Of a stretch of 64,000 bases of DNA, positions 46,681 to 58,257 are shown in pieces. This DNA comes from Watersipora subatra. Lineage: Eukaryota > Bryozoa > Gymnolaemata > Cheilostomatida > Watersiporidae. Numbering within the stretch: position 1 is the first letter of the stretch; each line of letters starts with the position of its first letter. Under the pieces are notes generated by a model. The model worked only from the letters and a program-made list of their open reading frames with translations. It ran no database searches and was not told the DNA's origin. The position numbers were made by a program, and so were the translations under genes. The DNA lies in contig NC_088717.1 of assembly GCF_963576615.1 (NCBI RefSeq), forward strand, positions 32,177,324-32,241,323, written 5' to 3'.

Positions 46681-46719
46681 TGTTATCAGGGTTGAAGTGA
46701 TGGCAAAACTTGCAATTAA

Positions 46720-47300
46720 ATTTATTAATAATTAAATTGTAGTTGAAAATCACATTAATAATTAAATTGATTATTTTTGGGTTTGTAAACATGCATTAAC
46801 AGTTGAATCAACAGATTGTTTTTTGTTTAAATTCAATTAAGCATTAATTCAGCAAATTAGTTTGAAGATTAATTGTATTATTATTAAATTACCAAGTAAA
46901 CTTTGATATAATTAAAATTAAGCATTAAATTAATAAATTGGTTTAAAAAATAAATGTGTTGATTAAATTATTAAATTTTGCATAAAATTTAATTATGTTT
47001 TAACAAAATAATTTGTAAAATATTTTCATTAATAATTAAATCGACTAATTAATTCATTTTCAAATTAAATTTTGCATTAATTTAATAAATTAATTTGTGA
47101 AGTTATTGCAATAATCATTGAACCAACGAAGTAAATTGTGATTAAGTTGAATTATGCGCTGAATTAACAAATTGATTTGTCAAGTAAGTGCATTTATAAT
47201 TGAATTAATGAATTAACATTTCTCAAAAGCTGAATTGCTCACTAAATTATCAAGTAAGCATTTGATTAAACTGTCCTAATAGTTAATTTGATATGTGCAA
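46720..47300. repeat. AATTAA-rich low-complexity region
   Basis: Roughly 80% AT, dominated by AATTAAAT, TTAATAATTAAAT and ATTAATAAATTGGTTT-like phrases at a loose 40-60-bp rhythm. It continues weakly at 47790-47930. It is either a decayed satellite or a matrix-attachment-type AT island. Confidence 0.6.
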
Positions 47301-48500
47301 AATTAGTATACCTGATTAGCACATAGAAACAAAGGACTACAAATTATACATAGTAGGCTATAGCTAACGCAGTTACCCTTCCGAAACAAAAGCCACGATT
47401 CATGACTGGCATATCCTATGAACTAAGTATTACCATCTAATTATACATACTTCAACGGAACCAATGCTGATGTAAGAATGAATAATTTAACCTTGAAAGA
47501 CACACAGCATTGGATCCCTTATGGCTCAAATAAGGGTAAAGACAGCCTACCAGTTTCTAGATACTGCCTCTGAGTGGTTGATTTTAGAATAAGAAATCTG
47601 AAGCTCCCAATCTCAGTGAGCTCCAGGGACTTGAAGTTGGACAACACTCAGAGGTAGACGTACCGACGAGTCCTGCAACAAGTCGCAAGCCTAAGTACTT
47701 TGGTGAGTCAATGTGCTCTCTAGTTGTCTTTGATTTATAGCTTGTAAATACTTATCATAACTAATTAACAGGATAACTAGATAGAGCAAATTTAATAAAT
47801 TATTTACAGTATTAAATATTAAAAGTTTGAATTAATAAACCTAAGAATTTGACATTAAATTAAATTGCTAACTAATAATTTAATGACTAATTTAATGCTA
47901 TGATTAATTTACATTATTAATTGACATTAACCCGAGTTTTTATATCTGTTGACTGTTTAGTAGCAGCAATTGAGGTTTTTACACAAGCATCAAAACATAT
48001 AATTCTCTAAAAGCACAAACCATAAACTGGCTGTAGATACAAGCCCTATCAGAATATAAGCTACATATATGCCAATTCGGGTATGACTTGTGCTTTGACT
48101 TGAGCTTTAGAAGGGTTATAGTATCATATATTATAAAATTATTAGCATTAACTTGTAGAGAGTTTTGTCTTTTTTTTAAGTGGTCTATAATACAGCAATC
48201 AATTTTACAGCAACTGCATATTAAATATACATATTTTTGTTCTTTAATGTTGGGCCTTTCCATTGAAAATTATATAAAAATAGCGAGCATTGCCTGTTTG
48301 TTTGAAAACTAGTGTATTAGTTGTCAATTTGGGTCATGCGACATCCTACATGGCATGGAACAATGTACAAAAATGTAGTGGCCCTGAAGGCCATAATTTC
48401 ACATAATTGTATTAATCTGAATGTTTGTCTGTCCGTCCATTCTTCCGTCTGTTCCGCTATAGCGATAAAATATTAAAAATGAGTAATCCGCTGCTAACTA
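47301..48500. other. no gene recognised
   Basis: AT-rich. The short frames on both strands (for example 48263-47979) have no family features. Around 48420-48470 a TGTCTGTCCGTCC segment resembles the start of the Helitron-like or SINE-like repeats. Confidence 0.4.
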
Positions 48501-48502
48501 AA

Positions 48503-48680
48503 TTCCTAACTACGGCGGTTTTTTGTGACGGCTGCGATTAACTGTTCGTTTTTGAGCTTTTAAAAGCTTTTAATCACATTTCCACATATTTGGCACCTAC
48601 GACACAGCAGAGTAAGACATGGTAAACCTTATGATACCAAATAACTGTTATGTGAATTTTGTTGCAAGTAAACCTTTAAA
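48503..48680 (+). repeat. dispersed repeat, third copy
   Basis: Same family as 13315-13490 and 14046-14200 (ACTACGGCGGTTTTTTGTGA, AGCTTTTAAAAGCTTTTAAT, CAGAGTAAGACATGGTAAAC). It ends at CCTTTAAA as the others do. Confidence 0.75.
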
Positions 48681-48689
48681 CTCATACAG

Positions 48690-50257
48690 CCAACAAAACT
48701 ATTGCAATCAAGATAAATCTGTAGTAGCTGGTATAGTATGAATTACGCAGAAATCAACTGAGTTAAATTGTATAACACTATCTATAATAATCTTTTTAGA
48801 TTATGAATAATTGCTTAAAATGTGAAACCTGAACAATCTAAAAATAAAAGAGCACGATTTTTCTATTTGGAGATGAGTGAATGGAAATCTCATACGAATA
48901 CATGTAAAGGTTTTATGGTGACCATATTACATTTCCTTATGCATAATGGGGAAAATTTCAGACAAGGTCTAGTCTACACATGGTGTTTAGCAACATTGTG
49001 GAAAGTTTTTGACAGTTTCGCCCGTAGTCATTCGAGGTGCGCATGCAATTTAGTCTGTGCAAAGATGCTGAACAAACTAGTAATATGAATTTCTGGTCAC
49101 AGTAACTAATGAGGATCGTCTTGCAACTGATCCGACTAATCAACTTAACTGCTTACTGTTGCTGATATTAAACCAAGACTAAGCTGCCGCTGTTTAGGTG
49201 AGCAGCCTTTGTAATCCCTTTGAACTCACAGCAAGTTGTTGAAGTTATTTGCCTCTGATTAGCTCACTTTTGTAGCATCCATGTTGCAATGTTTGAGTGC
49301 ATAAAGCATAACATAATACTACCTCCTATTTGAAGCAAAAATGTTTAACATGCCTTCCACCAATTAAATTACCTTTTGAATAATTTCTGTTAGTCAGTCA
49401 ATAAATAAATGTCTAGCGCAATTCGCAAGAGGCAATTTTGGTATGTTTTCAATTATCTTCACCTCTTTTTCTTTACCGCCACCAACATTTTGGACCATGA
49501 CTGTCACACACCTCGGTAACCTGCTTTACCTTCTTTTAAGGAGGCTCGAATGACACTGTTTTCTATAAGGGTCAACTAAGTTGGATTTGCTAAATCCTTC
49601 TTTAAAGAATTCAACCCTACCTCTCAATATATACTGCACAAAAAACTTCTAGTATGAAATCCTAGCTTTTGGCATGGTGAATCATTTTCCTTGTCATGGC
49701 GTCTCCCCCATTTTAGATTTGATTGTTCGATGACAAGTCTAAAACTGTAATACATAATATAATACTAGATTGAACAATGCAAGCCTTAATGTTTAGTTAT
49801 TTTCTCTTGAGAAACAAAGTTACCAAGAGAAGATAACTACTTCAAGATTTGCTAGGTGTGATTTGAGATGGCATACATGTACATGTAGTTCGTGTTCTAT
49901 TTCTGTATGATCGCATCATGTTACGGTAATCAGAATGTAACATTATGTCTACTAAACCTTTTTAAACAAAATATGGACTTCACACTACATATCACAGTTG
50001 AGACTAACATCTTGATTCTACATTTTGAACAACAGTCTTTATTGCTAAGGCTCATTGTCTACATGAGCGTCTTACAAAAATATTTAATTTATTTAAAGTT
50101 GTAAACTTGTTTTACATTTATGAAGCTTTGTATGAAGACACATATGTGGGTCAAACTGCATGACTGGTTATTGAGTAGAGTGATAGTGGTAAATACAATA
50201 CACCTATGGTTTATGTAAATACTTTGAATATTTACAAATATTTCTATATATGTAAAT
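48690..50257. other. no gene recognised
   Basis: An 88-codon open frame at 48822-49088 (+) has no recognisable motif. The area 49480-49620 has slightly elevated coding character on the minus strand but no frame I can anchor. Confidence 0.35.
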
Positions 50258-50677
50258 TTTCAAGTTTGTGTGTGTGATTCATTTTGTCCAGCTAAAGCTA
50301 TTAAAATCTTGGAATGACGAATCTGTATCGCAGAAGATTTGATCTTGAACTTCCCTTTCCCTGTACGACTCGCTAAACCCATAGACCTATTAACTATGTA
50401 TAGTTAATTGGTCTATGGCTAAACCATTGAGCTACACAAAATTGACGGATTCATTGAGCGATATATGTCGCTATGTGAGCGGAAATACGCATACCGCTCT
50501 CCATTATAGCACAACATCCTTTTATGCTTGCTCTCACGGCTCTTATTAGTAAGTCTAGCTTACTCAAATTAGTCATTGGCAATGTGATAGGCTAATGGCG
50601 AATGGCAAGCAACTACATTACCTGTCACAGTTTATAAGCTGATTTTTAACACCCGTGCAACACCGGTCATTCTGCTA
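50258..50677 (+). mobile_element. Helitron-like element, isolated copy
   Basis: Same order as the 37-kb elements: TCAAGTTTGTGTG, GTCCAGCTAAAGCTATTAAA, a degraded tRNA-like part containing a 19-bp palindromic insertion (ATAGACCTATTAACTATG with its inverse), GGCTAATGGCGAATGGCAAG, then ACACCGGTCATTCTGCTAG. The terminal hairpin is reduced. Confidence 0.4.
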
Positions 50678-51600
50678 GCACACTCATACAAATAATCATA
50701 TACATATATACACAAAGAATATCGAATACTATTTATTAAAAGAATAAAAACACCATATTTCTAAATACACAAAGAATACTTTGTAAAGCTACTGGAACAC
50801 AGTAATAATATCTATGGAGGGCATAGATAACAGTTTATAATAGCTTTGTGAACTGACAAGGCAGGTAAAGCATAGCATTTGTGAAAACAATTCGCAATCT
50901 CATACAGTTGATGTATATTGCTAGAACTGCACTGATATAATGATCAAACGGGCAATCCTTGTAAGTGCCAAACTCAATGAGTACAAAAATGCAGCAAAGC
51001 AAGAGTAGCTATAGCTATATATCGTATTGTTAGCAATATAGTTAACAGGTACGGTAAGTTATTTCGTGCTATTCATGAGAAATTCAAGAGTAACTATCAG
51101 TAATTACTTGAGGAATTCACCGTTTTTAGCACAGATTACTTGTACAGAACTTGTTTAAGAAAACCATAGATTAGAGCAAATCAAAGGAGAGCTGAAAGCT
51201 CTTTTATTTGGTTAAAGGTTGACTTGTCTCCATAAGTCGACTATTTAATCAACTAGTATGCATCATACTTGCTTGACTTTAAGTGCTGCCTGAGTTCAAC
51301 GTTCTGATTATTGGACTTCATGCAAACAGTCAGCACCACGAGTAACTCACAGGGAAATTTCTAGAAATTCCCCTGTCATACAGCTCACAACCAAAGTGAT
51401 AATGGAAAAAGAAAGGGTACTGCTGGTTGACAAATGCGATATTAGCACTCAAATGGCAGTGCAATAGGAGAACTGCAATGGTAGCTGAAATGATCTGGGA
51501 GTTATTATGTACAACAAACAGCAATAATGAAAGAAAAAGATGATATGTTTATATCTCTCCCTGCAATAGGAGAAATGCAATATTAGAAGTAAAATGGCAA
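50678..51600. other. no gene recognised
   Basis: AT-rich unique-looking sequence. A partial duplication (CAATAGGAGAACTGCAAT... / CAATAGGAGAAATGCAAT...) occurs near 51461 and 51564. Confidence 0.4.
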
Positions 51601-51607
51601 GCTGCTG

Positions 51608-51608
<1 letters not shown>

Positions 51609-51668
<60 letters not shown>
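51609..51668. repeat. (TA)n microsatellite
   Basis: About 60 bp of pure TA directly preceding the 259-bp tandem duplication. Confidence 0.95.
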
Positions 51669-51669
<1 letters not shown>

Positions 51670-52169
51670 TCATGCTACAGACAGTACTGTTTTGGCTATT
51701 GAAGCCTCATCAGTGCAGCTCAGAGCTTACGCAAGGGACACAAATCCCATTACCAATGAGAGTTGATTTTCTGCCATAAAACAACTAGGTTGCCTCACAG
51801 ACTTTAAGAAAATCAATGTGCTGGCACCAGAGTGCTCAAATCACAAAAGTGATGAGCTTTGCACAAAGGCTAATAGTGCCACACCTCTCACAGAGTGCTC
51901 AACCAAACCGAAGTAAGGGAGCATATACTCATGCTACAGACAGTACTGTTTCGGCTATTGAAGCCTCATCAGTGCAGCTCAGAGCTTAGGCAAGGGACAC
52001 AAATCCCATTACCAATGAGAGTTGATTTCCTGCCATGAAACAACTAGGTTGCCTCACAGACTTTAAGAAAATCAATGTGCTGGCACCAGAGTGCTCAAAT
52101 CACAAAAGTGATGAGCTTTGCACAAAGGCTAATAGTGCCACACTTCTCACAGAGTGCTCAACCAAACCA
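51665..52169. repeat. 259-bp tandem duplication, two units
   Basis: Units 51665-51923 and 51924-52169 are almost identical. Each starts TACTCATGCTACAGACAG and GTTTCGGCTATTG and ends AGAGTGCTCAACCAAACC. They are bounded by TA tracts on both sides. The start of the unit recurs inverted at 28843-28880. A tandem core next to a microsatellite recalls the pearl-type or Helentron-type repeats of molluscs, but I cannot confirm this. Confidence 0.85.
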
Positions 52170-52309
52170 AAAAAAAAAAAATATATATATATATATATAG
52201 TGTATATATATAGCCAAAACATGGTATAATAATTAACAGTTTTGGTATATACCAAAACTTTGGTATATATATATACCAAAACCAAATATATATATATATA
52301 TATACCAGA
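52170..52309. repeat. A-tract, TA repeats and TTTTGGTATA palindromes
   Basis: A 12-base A run, TA repeats, then TTTTGGTATATACCAAAA and TTTGGTATATATATATACCAAA hairpins up to the LINE junction. Confidence 0.8.
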
Positions 52310-53072
52310 CATATATGTGGCTGAACAAAGAAAACCTAACGGCCAATACAGAGTCGCTAATCATGGCAGCCCAGGAGCAAGTGCTCCCAACAAGGCAACT
52401 CCAAACAAAAATCTATCACACTAGAGACGATCCTAAATGCAGACTGTGCAAAGATGCACCTGAGACCATCCAACACATCATCAGTGGATGCAAACAGCCA
52501 GCAGGAAATGCATACACTGAGCGGCATAATCATATCGCAGGTGTTGTGTATAGAAGTCTATGTGATGAGTATGGCCTTAATAAACCCAACACTGGTGGGA
52601 AGCTTCTGGTAAGGTAAATGAAAATGACTGCGCTAAGATCCTCTGGGACTTTTACATTCGGACTGATAAGCATATCCTAGCAAACCAACCAGAGATAGTG
52701 GTGGTGGACAATGAGAACAAGAGGGCTACTATAATAGATATAGCAGTACCCAATGACTACAATATAGCCAGCAAAGAAAAAGAAAAGGTAGAGAAATATC
52801 TCCCTTTTGGAGAAGAGATTGAAAAATGCTGGGATGTAAGAACAACTGTAATCCCAGTAGTCATTGGGGCTTTGGGCGCAATAACACCGGCGCATAAAAT
52901 GTGGCTTGCCCAAATACCGACAGCAATCAACTCAGGTGAGTTGCAGAAAAAAGTGCTATTGGAAAGAGCTAAGATCTTGAGGCGAGTGCTCAAACTCCCA
53001 GGTCTCTGGTAGGAGACCCGAGTTAGAGCAGAAATTACCACCCATACGGGTTAACCGGGGTGAGGAAACAAA
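52310..53072 (+). pseudogene. R4/Dong-like LINE, C-terminal copy with intact 3' end
   Basis: 5'-truncated at a TA tract. It begins in TYMWLNKENLTANTESLIMA and continues through the knuckle CRLCKDAPETIQHIISGC. It shifts frame near 52610, then encodes the endonuclease segment with IDIAVPNDYN and VIPVVIGALGAITPAHK, ending at VLKLPGLW and a stop. The 3' UTR ends GGGGTGAGGAAACAAAG next to TATATG repeats. It is the best reference in the window for the element's 3' terminus. Confidence 0.75.
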
Positions 53073-53439
53073 GTATATGTATTTATACATACATATTATA
53101 TATAGTATATATATTTTGTATATATATATATATAGTTGGGAGCTGTATATAGCAACCATAGCATACCAGGTCATAGCAACCGATATCAAGAGGTTGTGAT
53201 ATTTGTCTAGATTTCTGTATTTATATCTAAAACATTATGCTGAATTTAAAAAAAATCTCAACAGATTTTAGCTTGTTGTCATAGAAATGGATGTATATTT
53301 ATAAAAAAAATGTAGGCCTATTACTTAATTTTGCAGATATTAAAAACGGCTTAGCAGTACCGCAAAATTGGGCACAGCATCAACAAGTACTTTAGAAAAG
53401 AATCAACAGTAACATATTGCACACCATCGGTCACTATTT

Positions 53440-54330
53440 ACTTCGATCTTGTAAATTCGAATGATTATTTTTATAACTAAATCTTATAAAATCGAATAAT
53501 CATTCTTACAATTAAATATTGTAATAATCTTATAAAAATTGTTAGAAAAATATCATTGTCATTTCCTTTACGTTCACTGCTTTGGACATCAGTTGGAATA
53601 CCGCATTACTCATTATAAGTATCCAAAATGTCAGAGTCTCGTAGAACCGGCAAAAAGAAACAATTATTTTTCAGTACTTCTACATTAACTATATATTGTA
53701 TCGTTATAAATCGTTAAAATAGAAAAATAATCGTTAGAAAAATAACATTGCCATTTCCTTTACTTTCACTGCTTTGGACATCAGTTGGAATACCAAAGTA
53801 TTCATTATAAGTGTCTAAAATGTTAGAGTCCAGTAGAATCGGCAAAAAAAATGATTACTTTTTAGTACTTCAACGTTAATTACATAAACCTTCGGCAATT
53901 GGACAATGTGATAGACTGGTGAAATGTGCGCTTTTTTCATGAAATGCGCACGACTTAATAGTTCTACTCTCTGTCGCACCGTCTTATCGGCGTTTCGTTG
54001 GCCGGTCTTAATTTTGATTAAAATAGGCTTGGCAAGTTTTTATTTCGATTTTAGGCCGAATTAATCTGTCTATTTATGTATAATCCGATCAGATGGGTTA
54101 GTTTTAAGATATTGCGGTAACCTTTCAAAGACCTGGTAACATATTTAAATAGGGTTATATGTGTTTTGTATCATTATTATACTAAAACGACTCTACACAA
54201 AAATTGTTAAATTTGTTGAAGAGATTTTAGTACAAGGGTTTGGATAATTTTTCGGAAGATGCATGCACATATGCATTTATCATAAATCTCCCAAACAATT
54301 GTTTTGACCATGCTTGGTCGTGGGAAAATA
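53440..54330 (+). repeat. dispersed repeat of unknown class, copy 2
   Basis: Homologous to 12330-12960 and longer. It also contains an internal duplication: the block TCATTGTCATTTCC...TTTGGACATCAGTTGGAATACC near 53552 recurs near 53746. There is no ORF. Confidence 0.7.
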
Positions 54331-54953
54331 TAATTGTACAACTGCTTCGCTTATATATTTGAAATAAGGACAAAAAGAGAATTAATTTAACATATAATTT
54401 ATGGCCATAGACTAAATTTGCAGTGGATAACAAAGTTTGTAAATGAGAATTTTAGTTTCCCAGAAAAGAGGTCCAGTTTATTTTGCACACTACTGTATAT
54501 GTCATAAGTTTGTGAGAATGTTTCTTTACACGGATCAATAGGACTCAAATGTTCAATAAACACGCGCTTTACACACTGTCTGTACCATTGAGCATTGAGC
54601 TAAATGTTTAACTGCTGTATAGTAGATGGCAAACACCATAATTGATGCGATCAAATGGGCTCCTGTAGTGTGAGTTGATGTACATCAAATATAATAATAA
54701 TTCATCAAACCATGACTGTACCGTTGCTTGACAGATCTATAACATACGGTAAGTGATTCTCCTTTACTACCGGTACTACAAAAGACAGTCTTAGCTATGC
54801 TCACCAAACTACACACCAACTATGGAAAAATTTTTAAAATGATTGCAATTATTGGTATCACCGTACACAAATTGCTGATGAGAAATGTCAGAACACAAGA
54901 GATGAATTTCAAGCAGCCTAGTTATAAAATGCTTTAAATTAAGCTTACCTGTA

Positions 54954-56127
54954 TCATTGTGACAATGCGTACTCTCTCTGCCACCAGACTGCTCCATCCT
55001 TGTTGAGATAATCACAGTACTGTTCCCAAACCATCCTAGCAGCTTCAGTTGGTCTAATGGGGCGAGCTTCAACACTATGCATAGTGTCCGCTAGATTAGA
55101 CGGTTCTCGAAGTAATGGTGGCACTGTTCCTTCAGGAGGATGGCAAGAACTACGAATGAGATTGTGAAGAGTGCAGCAAGCCAATACAAGACTTCTAGTT
55201 TTATCTGGTTGAAGGTCAATGCGACGAATTATAATTCTCCATGTCGAAGAGAGAAATCCAAAAGAGTTTTCGATTAGCCTTCTAACCCGTGATAAATGGC
55301 AATTAAAAATCCTTCTCTCACTTGTCAAAACCCTTTTCGGATATGGTCGCATCAAGTGAGATTTTAATGAAACGCCTCCTCGGCTAATATTACATAAGGT
55401 AAAGGTTCTTTACACCCTGACAGCAAGCGGGCAGGCGGTACATTAATATTATTGCTGGTTAATGCTGCCTGCAGCGTACTCTCTTCAAAAACACCCCCTC
55501 TGAAGCTTGACCTTGAGCCAAAACATCAACTTACGTAAAGGAGTAGTTTGAGTCATACATAGCCAGCAAGATAATTGATTCCTGCCCCTTGTAGTTATGG
55601 TACTCAGACCCAGCATGCCAAGGCTTGTTCATCATGACATTTTTGCCGTAAAGGGCACCAACGGTATTTGGGAAATTCCATTTCTGTTTCAAATCAGTGG
55701 AGATGTTAAACCATTCTTGCACACTAGATGGACTTTTAATAAAGTCAGCTTTTAAAAAAGTGTAGATTGCTCTTGAAGTTTTAGAAATTATTTGTGATAA
55801 GCTATCAACTGAAATGTACCATTCATAATGCAGCTGAGTTAAACTAGCGCCGGTAGCAAAATATCTCTGTGTTACCATCAATCTTTCTTCTGCAGTAATA
55901 GCTTCTCTATTATAGTGGGTATCTAGTTTCTTTATTTGTAGCTCAACTTTTGACAGAACTAAGCGAAACTCTTTAGACAATCGGAAGTAATTTTGGAACA
56001 TGCCAACTCGGTTGGATGGTAGCTGGTCATCGCCAGTAGCATCAATAAGATTTGGCACAGTTGAATAAGCGCCATGTATGATATGTAATCCAGTAATTAA
56101 ATGGACCCATGGTTTACCCTTTCTCAA
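54954..56127 (-). pseudogene. PIF/Harbinger (DDE_4) transposase relic
   Basis: The N-terminal part, 56127-55531, shows MVTQRYFATGASLTQLHYEW, the helical region before the nuclease, then NFPNTVGALYGKNVMM. In the family that last segment reads GA-x-D-G-K-H, so the first catalytic Asp is Tyr. After YSFT a TAA interrupts the frame. VDVLAQGQASEGGVFEES and ILAEEAF follow (second Asp region, Asp to Glu), then a frameshift. The last part, 55355-54954, has LMRPYP, RRIFNCHLSRVRRLIENSFG and FLSSTWRI (third acidic residue, Glu, present) with the typical CCTLHNLI. It is dead at several points. No Myb-like partner gene is nearby. Confidence 0.8.
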
Positions 56128-56428
56128 ATCTTCCTACAAATACACAGAACATGCGGTGGTAGAATCATGTGAAAAGTCGGTTTGGGTCACAAATGGAGGA
56201 AATATTTTCCAGAATAATAATAGGCAATATTTCTTGGCCGGTTTTTAACGGTTGGCCTAACCGGGTATAGTGACAATAAATAAAATTATGTGAATTCAAA
56301 ATATTGATAAAAAAATCACAAACAAAATTGTTAAATTGAATGTTCACAATATGAATAGCATAAACAATAGACATATTTCAAAATTAAAATATTCGAACGC
56401 ACCTGTTTTTATCTGACTTCATCTAAAG

Positions 56429-56892
56429 CAGGGGTTCTCATCCTTTTTCATTCAATTCCCCCTTTTGCCTTTTCTTAAATTTGATTCCGACCGCACTTTT
56501 AACTCACATGACTAAAAACAACCGATACAAATTATAATCCCGTTTTATTGTACACATCTAAACATATAACAACATAATACAAATATTTATACAGCATGCA
56601 TACGACAAAACATCACCTTCGGCATGGTGGTGATTTGGTTTATGACTAGCTTAACCTACTATCCAATTAAAATCTGGATGGATGTGTTCACATATATTTG
56701 GGTTCTGACTAGTAGCTCATTATTAGCAACCAGTGTTATAGATAAAACCATAATGCTAAATAATGAAACCCAAACTCACTCGGCACTGCAAGACATAAAT
56801 TAGAAATTTATTAAATCAGACACTTCTTTGGTCCCCTCTTGTATATTCAAAATTCCTCCTAGAGGGAATTCCTCTCTGGTTGGGAACACCTG
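56429..56892. mobile_element. hAT-like MITE, 464 bp, with perfect 8-bp target duplication
   Basis: Starts CAGGGGTTCTCATCC and ends GGTTGGGAACACCTG, imperfect inverted repeats of the hAT kind. It is flanked by ATCTAAAG at 56421-56428 and again at 56893-56900. It has no ORF. The exact duplication gives the element borders unambiguously. Confidence 0.85.
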
Positions 56893-56900
56893 ATCTAAAG

Positions 56901-57960
56901 CTATAACGACTGCAGCACAACATAGTAGTAAATCGTCGTTGTATTACTCCATCATTGCAAAAAACTACTTTAGACGAACTAAATTATTACTATTATTACT
57001 AATTACTATAAGAATTACTGTAAGAAGCAGAGTGGGCGTGATATGGATCAATGGCGAGGCTTTAGTTTACGTTTTTGGTGATAAGCGGTAAAAATGGAAT
57101 AGGGATCGATGTTGTATTGGTTTATATTGGTTAAAAATAGTGACCCATTTTGTATAATCGGAGTTCGAGTTGGTAGTTCAAAAACGTAGTTCAAGTCGTA
57201 AACAAGCTCGAAGTGGTTCCAACTCTATCGTAGTTGAAGCAACTCCGATAATCGGCCAGGTGTAAACACATCTTTAGTATAATAAAAATCTATCAAAACG
57301 AAGAAAAAGACAAGCGGCTCGATGAGCTCGACGCATTGACGAAATATTTTGGAGTAGCGCTTGGGCTAAAATCTAAGCGCTGAGGTTAAAGGTCATCCTT
57401 AGATCGCGCAAGTCTTTTTTCGCTGCAAAAAGTTTACACAAAATATTACACTCTATTCTTGTTTTTTTTACGTAGCGCTTTCTCACACTATGACATCACC
57501 AAATCGAAATCTGAATATTGAGTTTACTAAGGTAATTTCAAATGAAAGGCATAGTAATTGGATGTTAATGTTATTATTTACAAATATGAACAAGGTGCTC
57601 AGCATCTTTTTAGCGACAATACCCGTAATAATAATATCTTTGCCACAATTTAATTTTTTAAATCGTCAGTGTCTCGTGATCAAAAAGATGCCTTCGATGT
57701 AATGGCTGTTATCTTGTTCTTGAAATTCGCCATAAAATGGTTTGAATGTTGTCGTTTGGTAACTGTTGCAAACCCTATGTAGTTAACTACAGTTGGTTGT
57801 TGCAAAACATGAGCGTTTATTTGGCGCTGCGTTACCTTTTCAAGTGTTGGAATGAAAAGAACTGTTGAGTTTATAAATGTGCATGGTTGAAGCTCAGACA
57901 ATCGTATTGTTTTATGCAAACGTAATTGTCATGAGATTATGATCAAGTTGAAGTGATTTT
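56901..57960. other. no gene recognised
   Basis: Mixed AT-rich sequence with small direct repeats such as GTTCGAGTTGGTAGTTCAA and GTTCAAGTCG near 57160-57200. The frames at 57490 and 57919 have no family features. The last part (57905-57960) is repeated at 61997-62045. Confidence 0.4.
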
Positions 57961-58215
57961 TGTAGTTAAACTGTCAGTAGTTAACAGTCACTTTGATATA
58001 CATAAACAATCAGCTAATTCGTCAGTACTATTTTATTGCACTCTCTCAATAATCCAATTAGTTCACGGTCAAAACGTGTACAATACAAAAACCGTGCTCG
58101 CTAGATCCTGTCCAATGCGCTAGATCCTGTCCAATGCGCATGTCTCCACAGGTCAAGGTTAGCAACACTTAGTTAGCATGACAGCCTTGCGTAAAGTTAC
58201 ATGTATAAAACAACA
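57961..58215 (-). mobile_element. 3' LTR of the Ty3/gypsy-like element
   Basis: On the minus strand it begins TGTTGTTTTATACATG right after a purine-rich tract (AGAAGGGAATGTGGTGAAG, 58216-58234) and ends AGTTTAACTACA, giving TG...CA termini. It contains GCAATAAAAT as a likely poly(A) signal and a 20-bp direct duplication (GCTAGATCCTGTCCAATGC). Its last roughly 50 bases match 61876-61927 at the other end of the element. Confidence 0.6.
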
Positions 58216-58257
58216 CTTCACCACATTCCCTTCTGATCTCAAGATCACTTAACAATA

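Noticed and set aside
48822-49088. 88-codon plus-strand frame
   Set aside because: Protein-like in length, but no family feature, promoter or splice context. I left it uncalled.
49480-49620. possible minus-strand exon (IENSVIRASLKEG-like)
   Set aside because: Only about 16 codons are open between an AG and a GT, with no recognisable family and no neighbouring exons.
55531-55550. intron donor (AC|GTAAGT) in the Harbinger transposase
   Set aside because: The reading continues directly past it with VDV and the expected domain sequence, so the TAA is better explained as a nonsense mutation than as a splice site.
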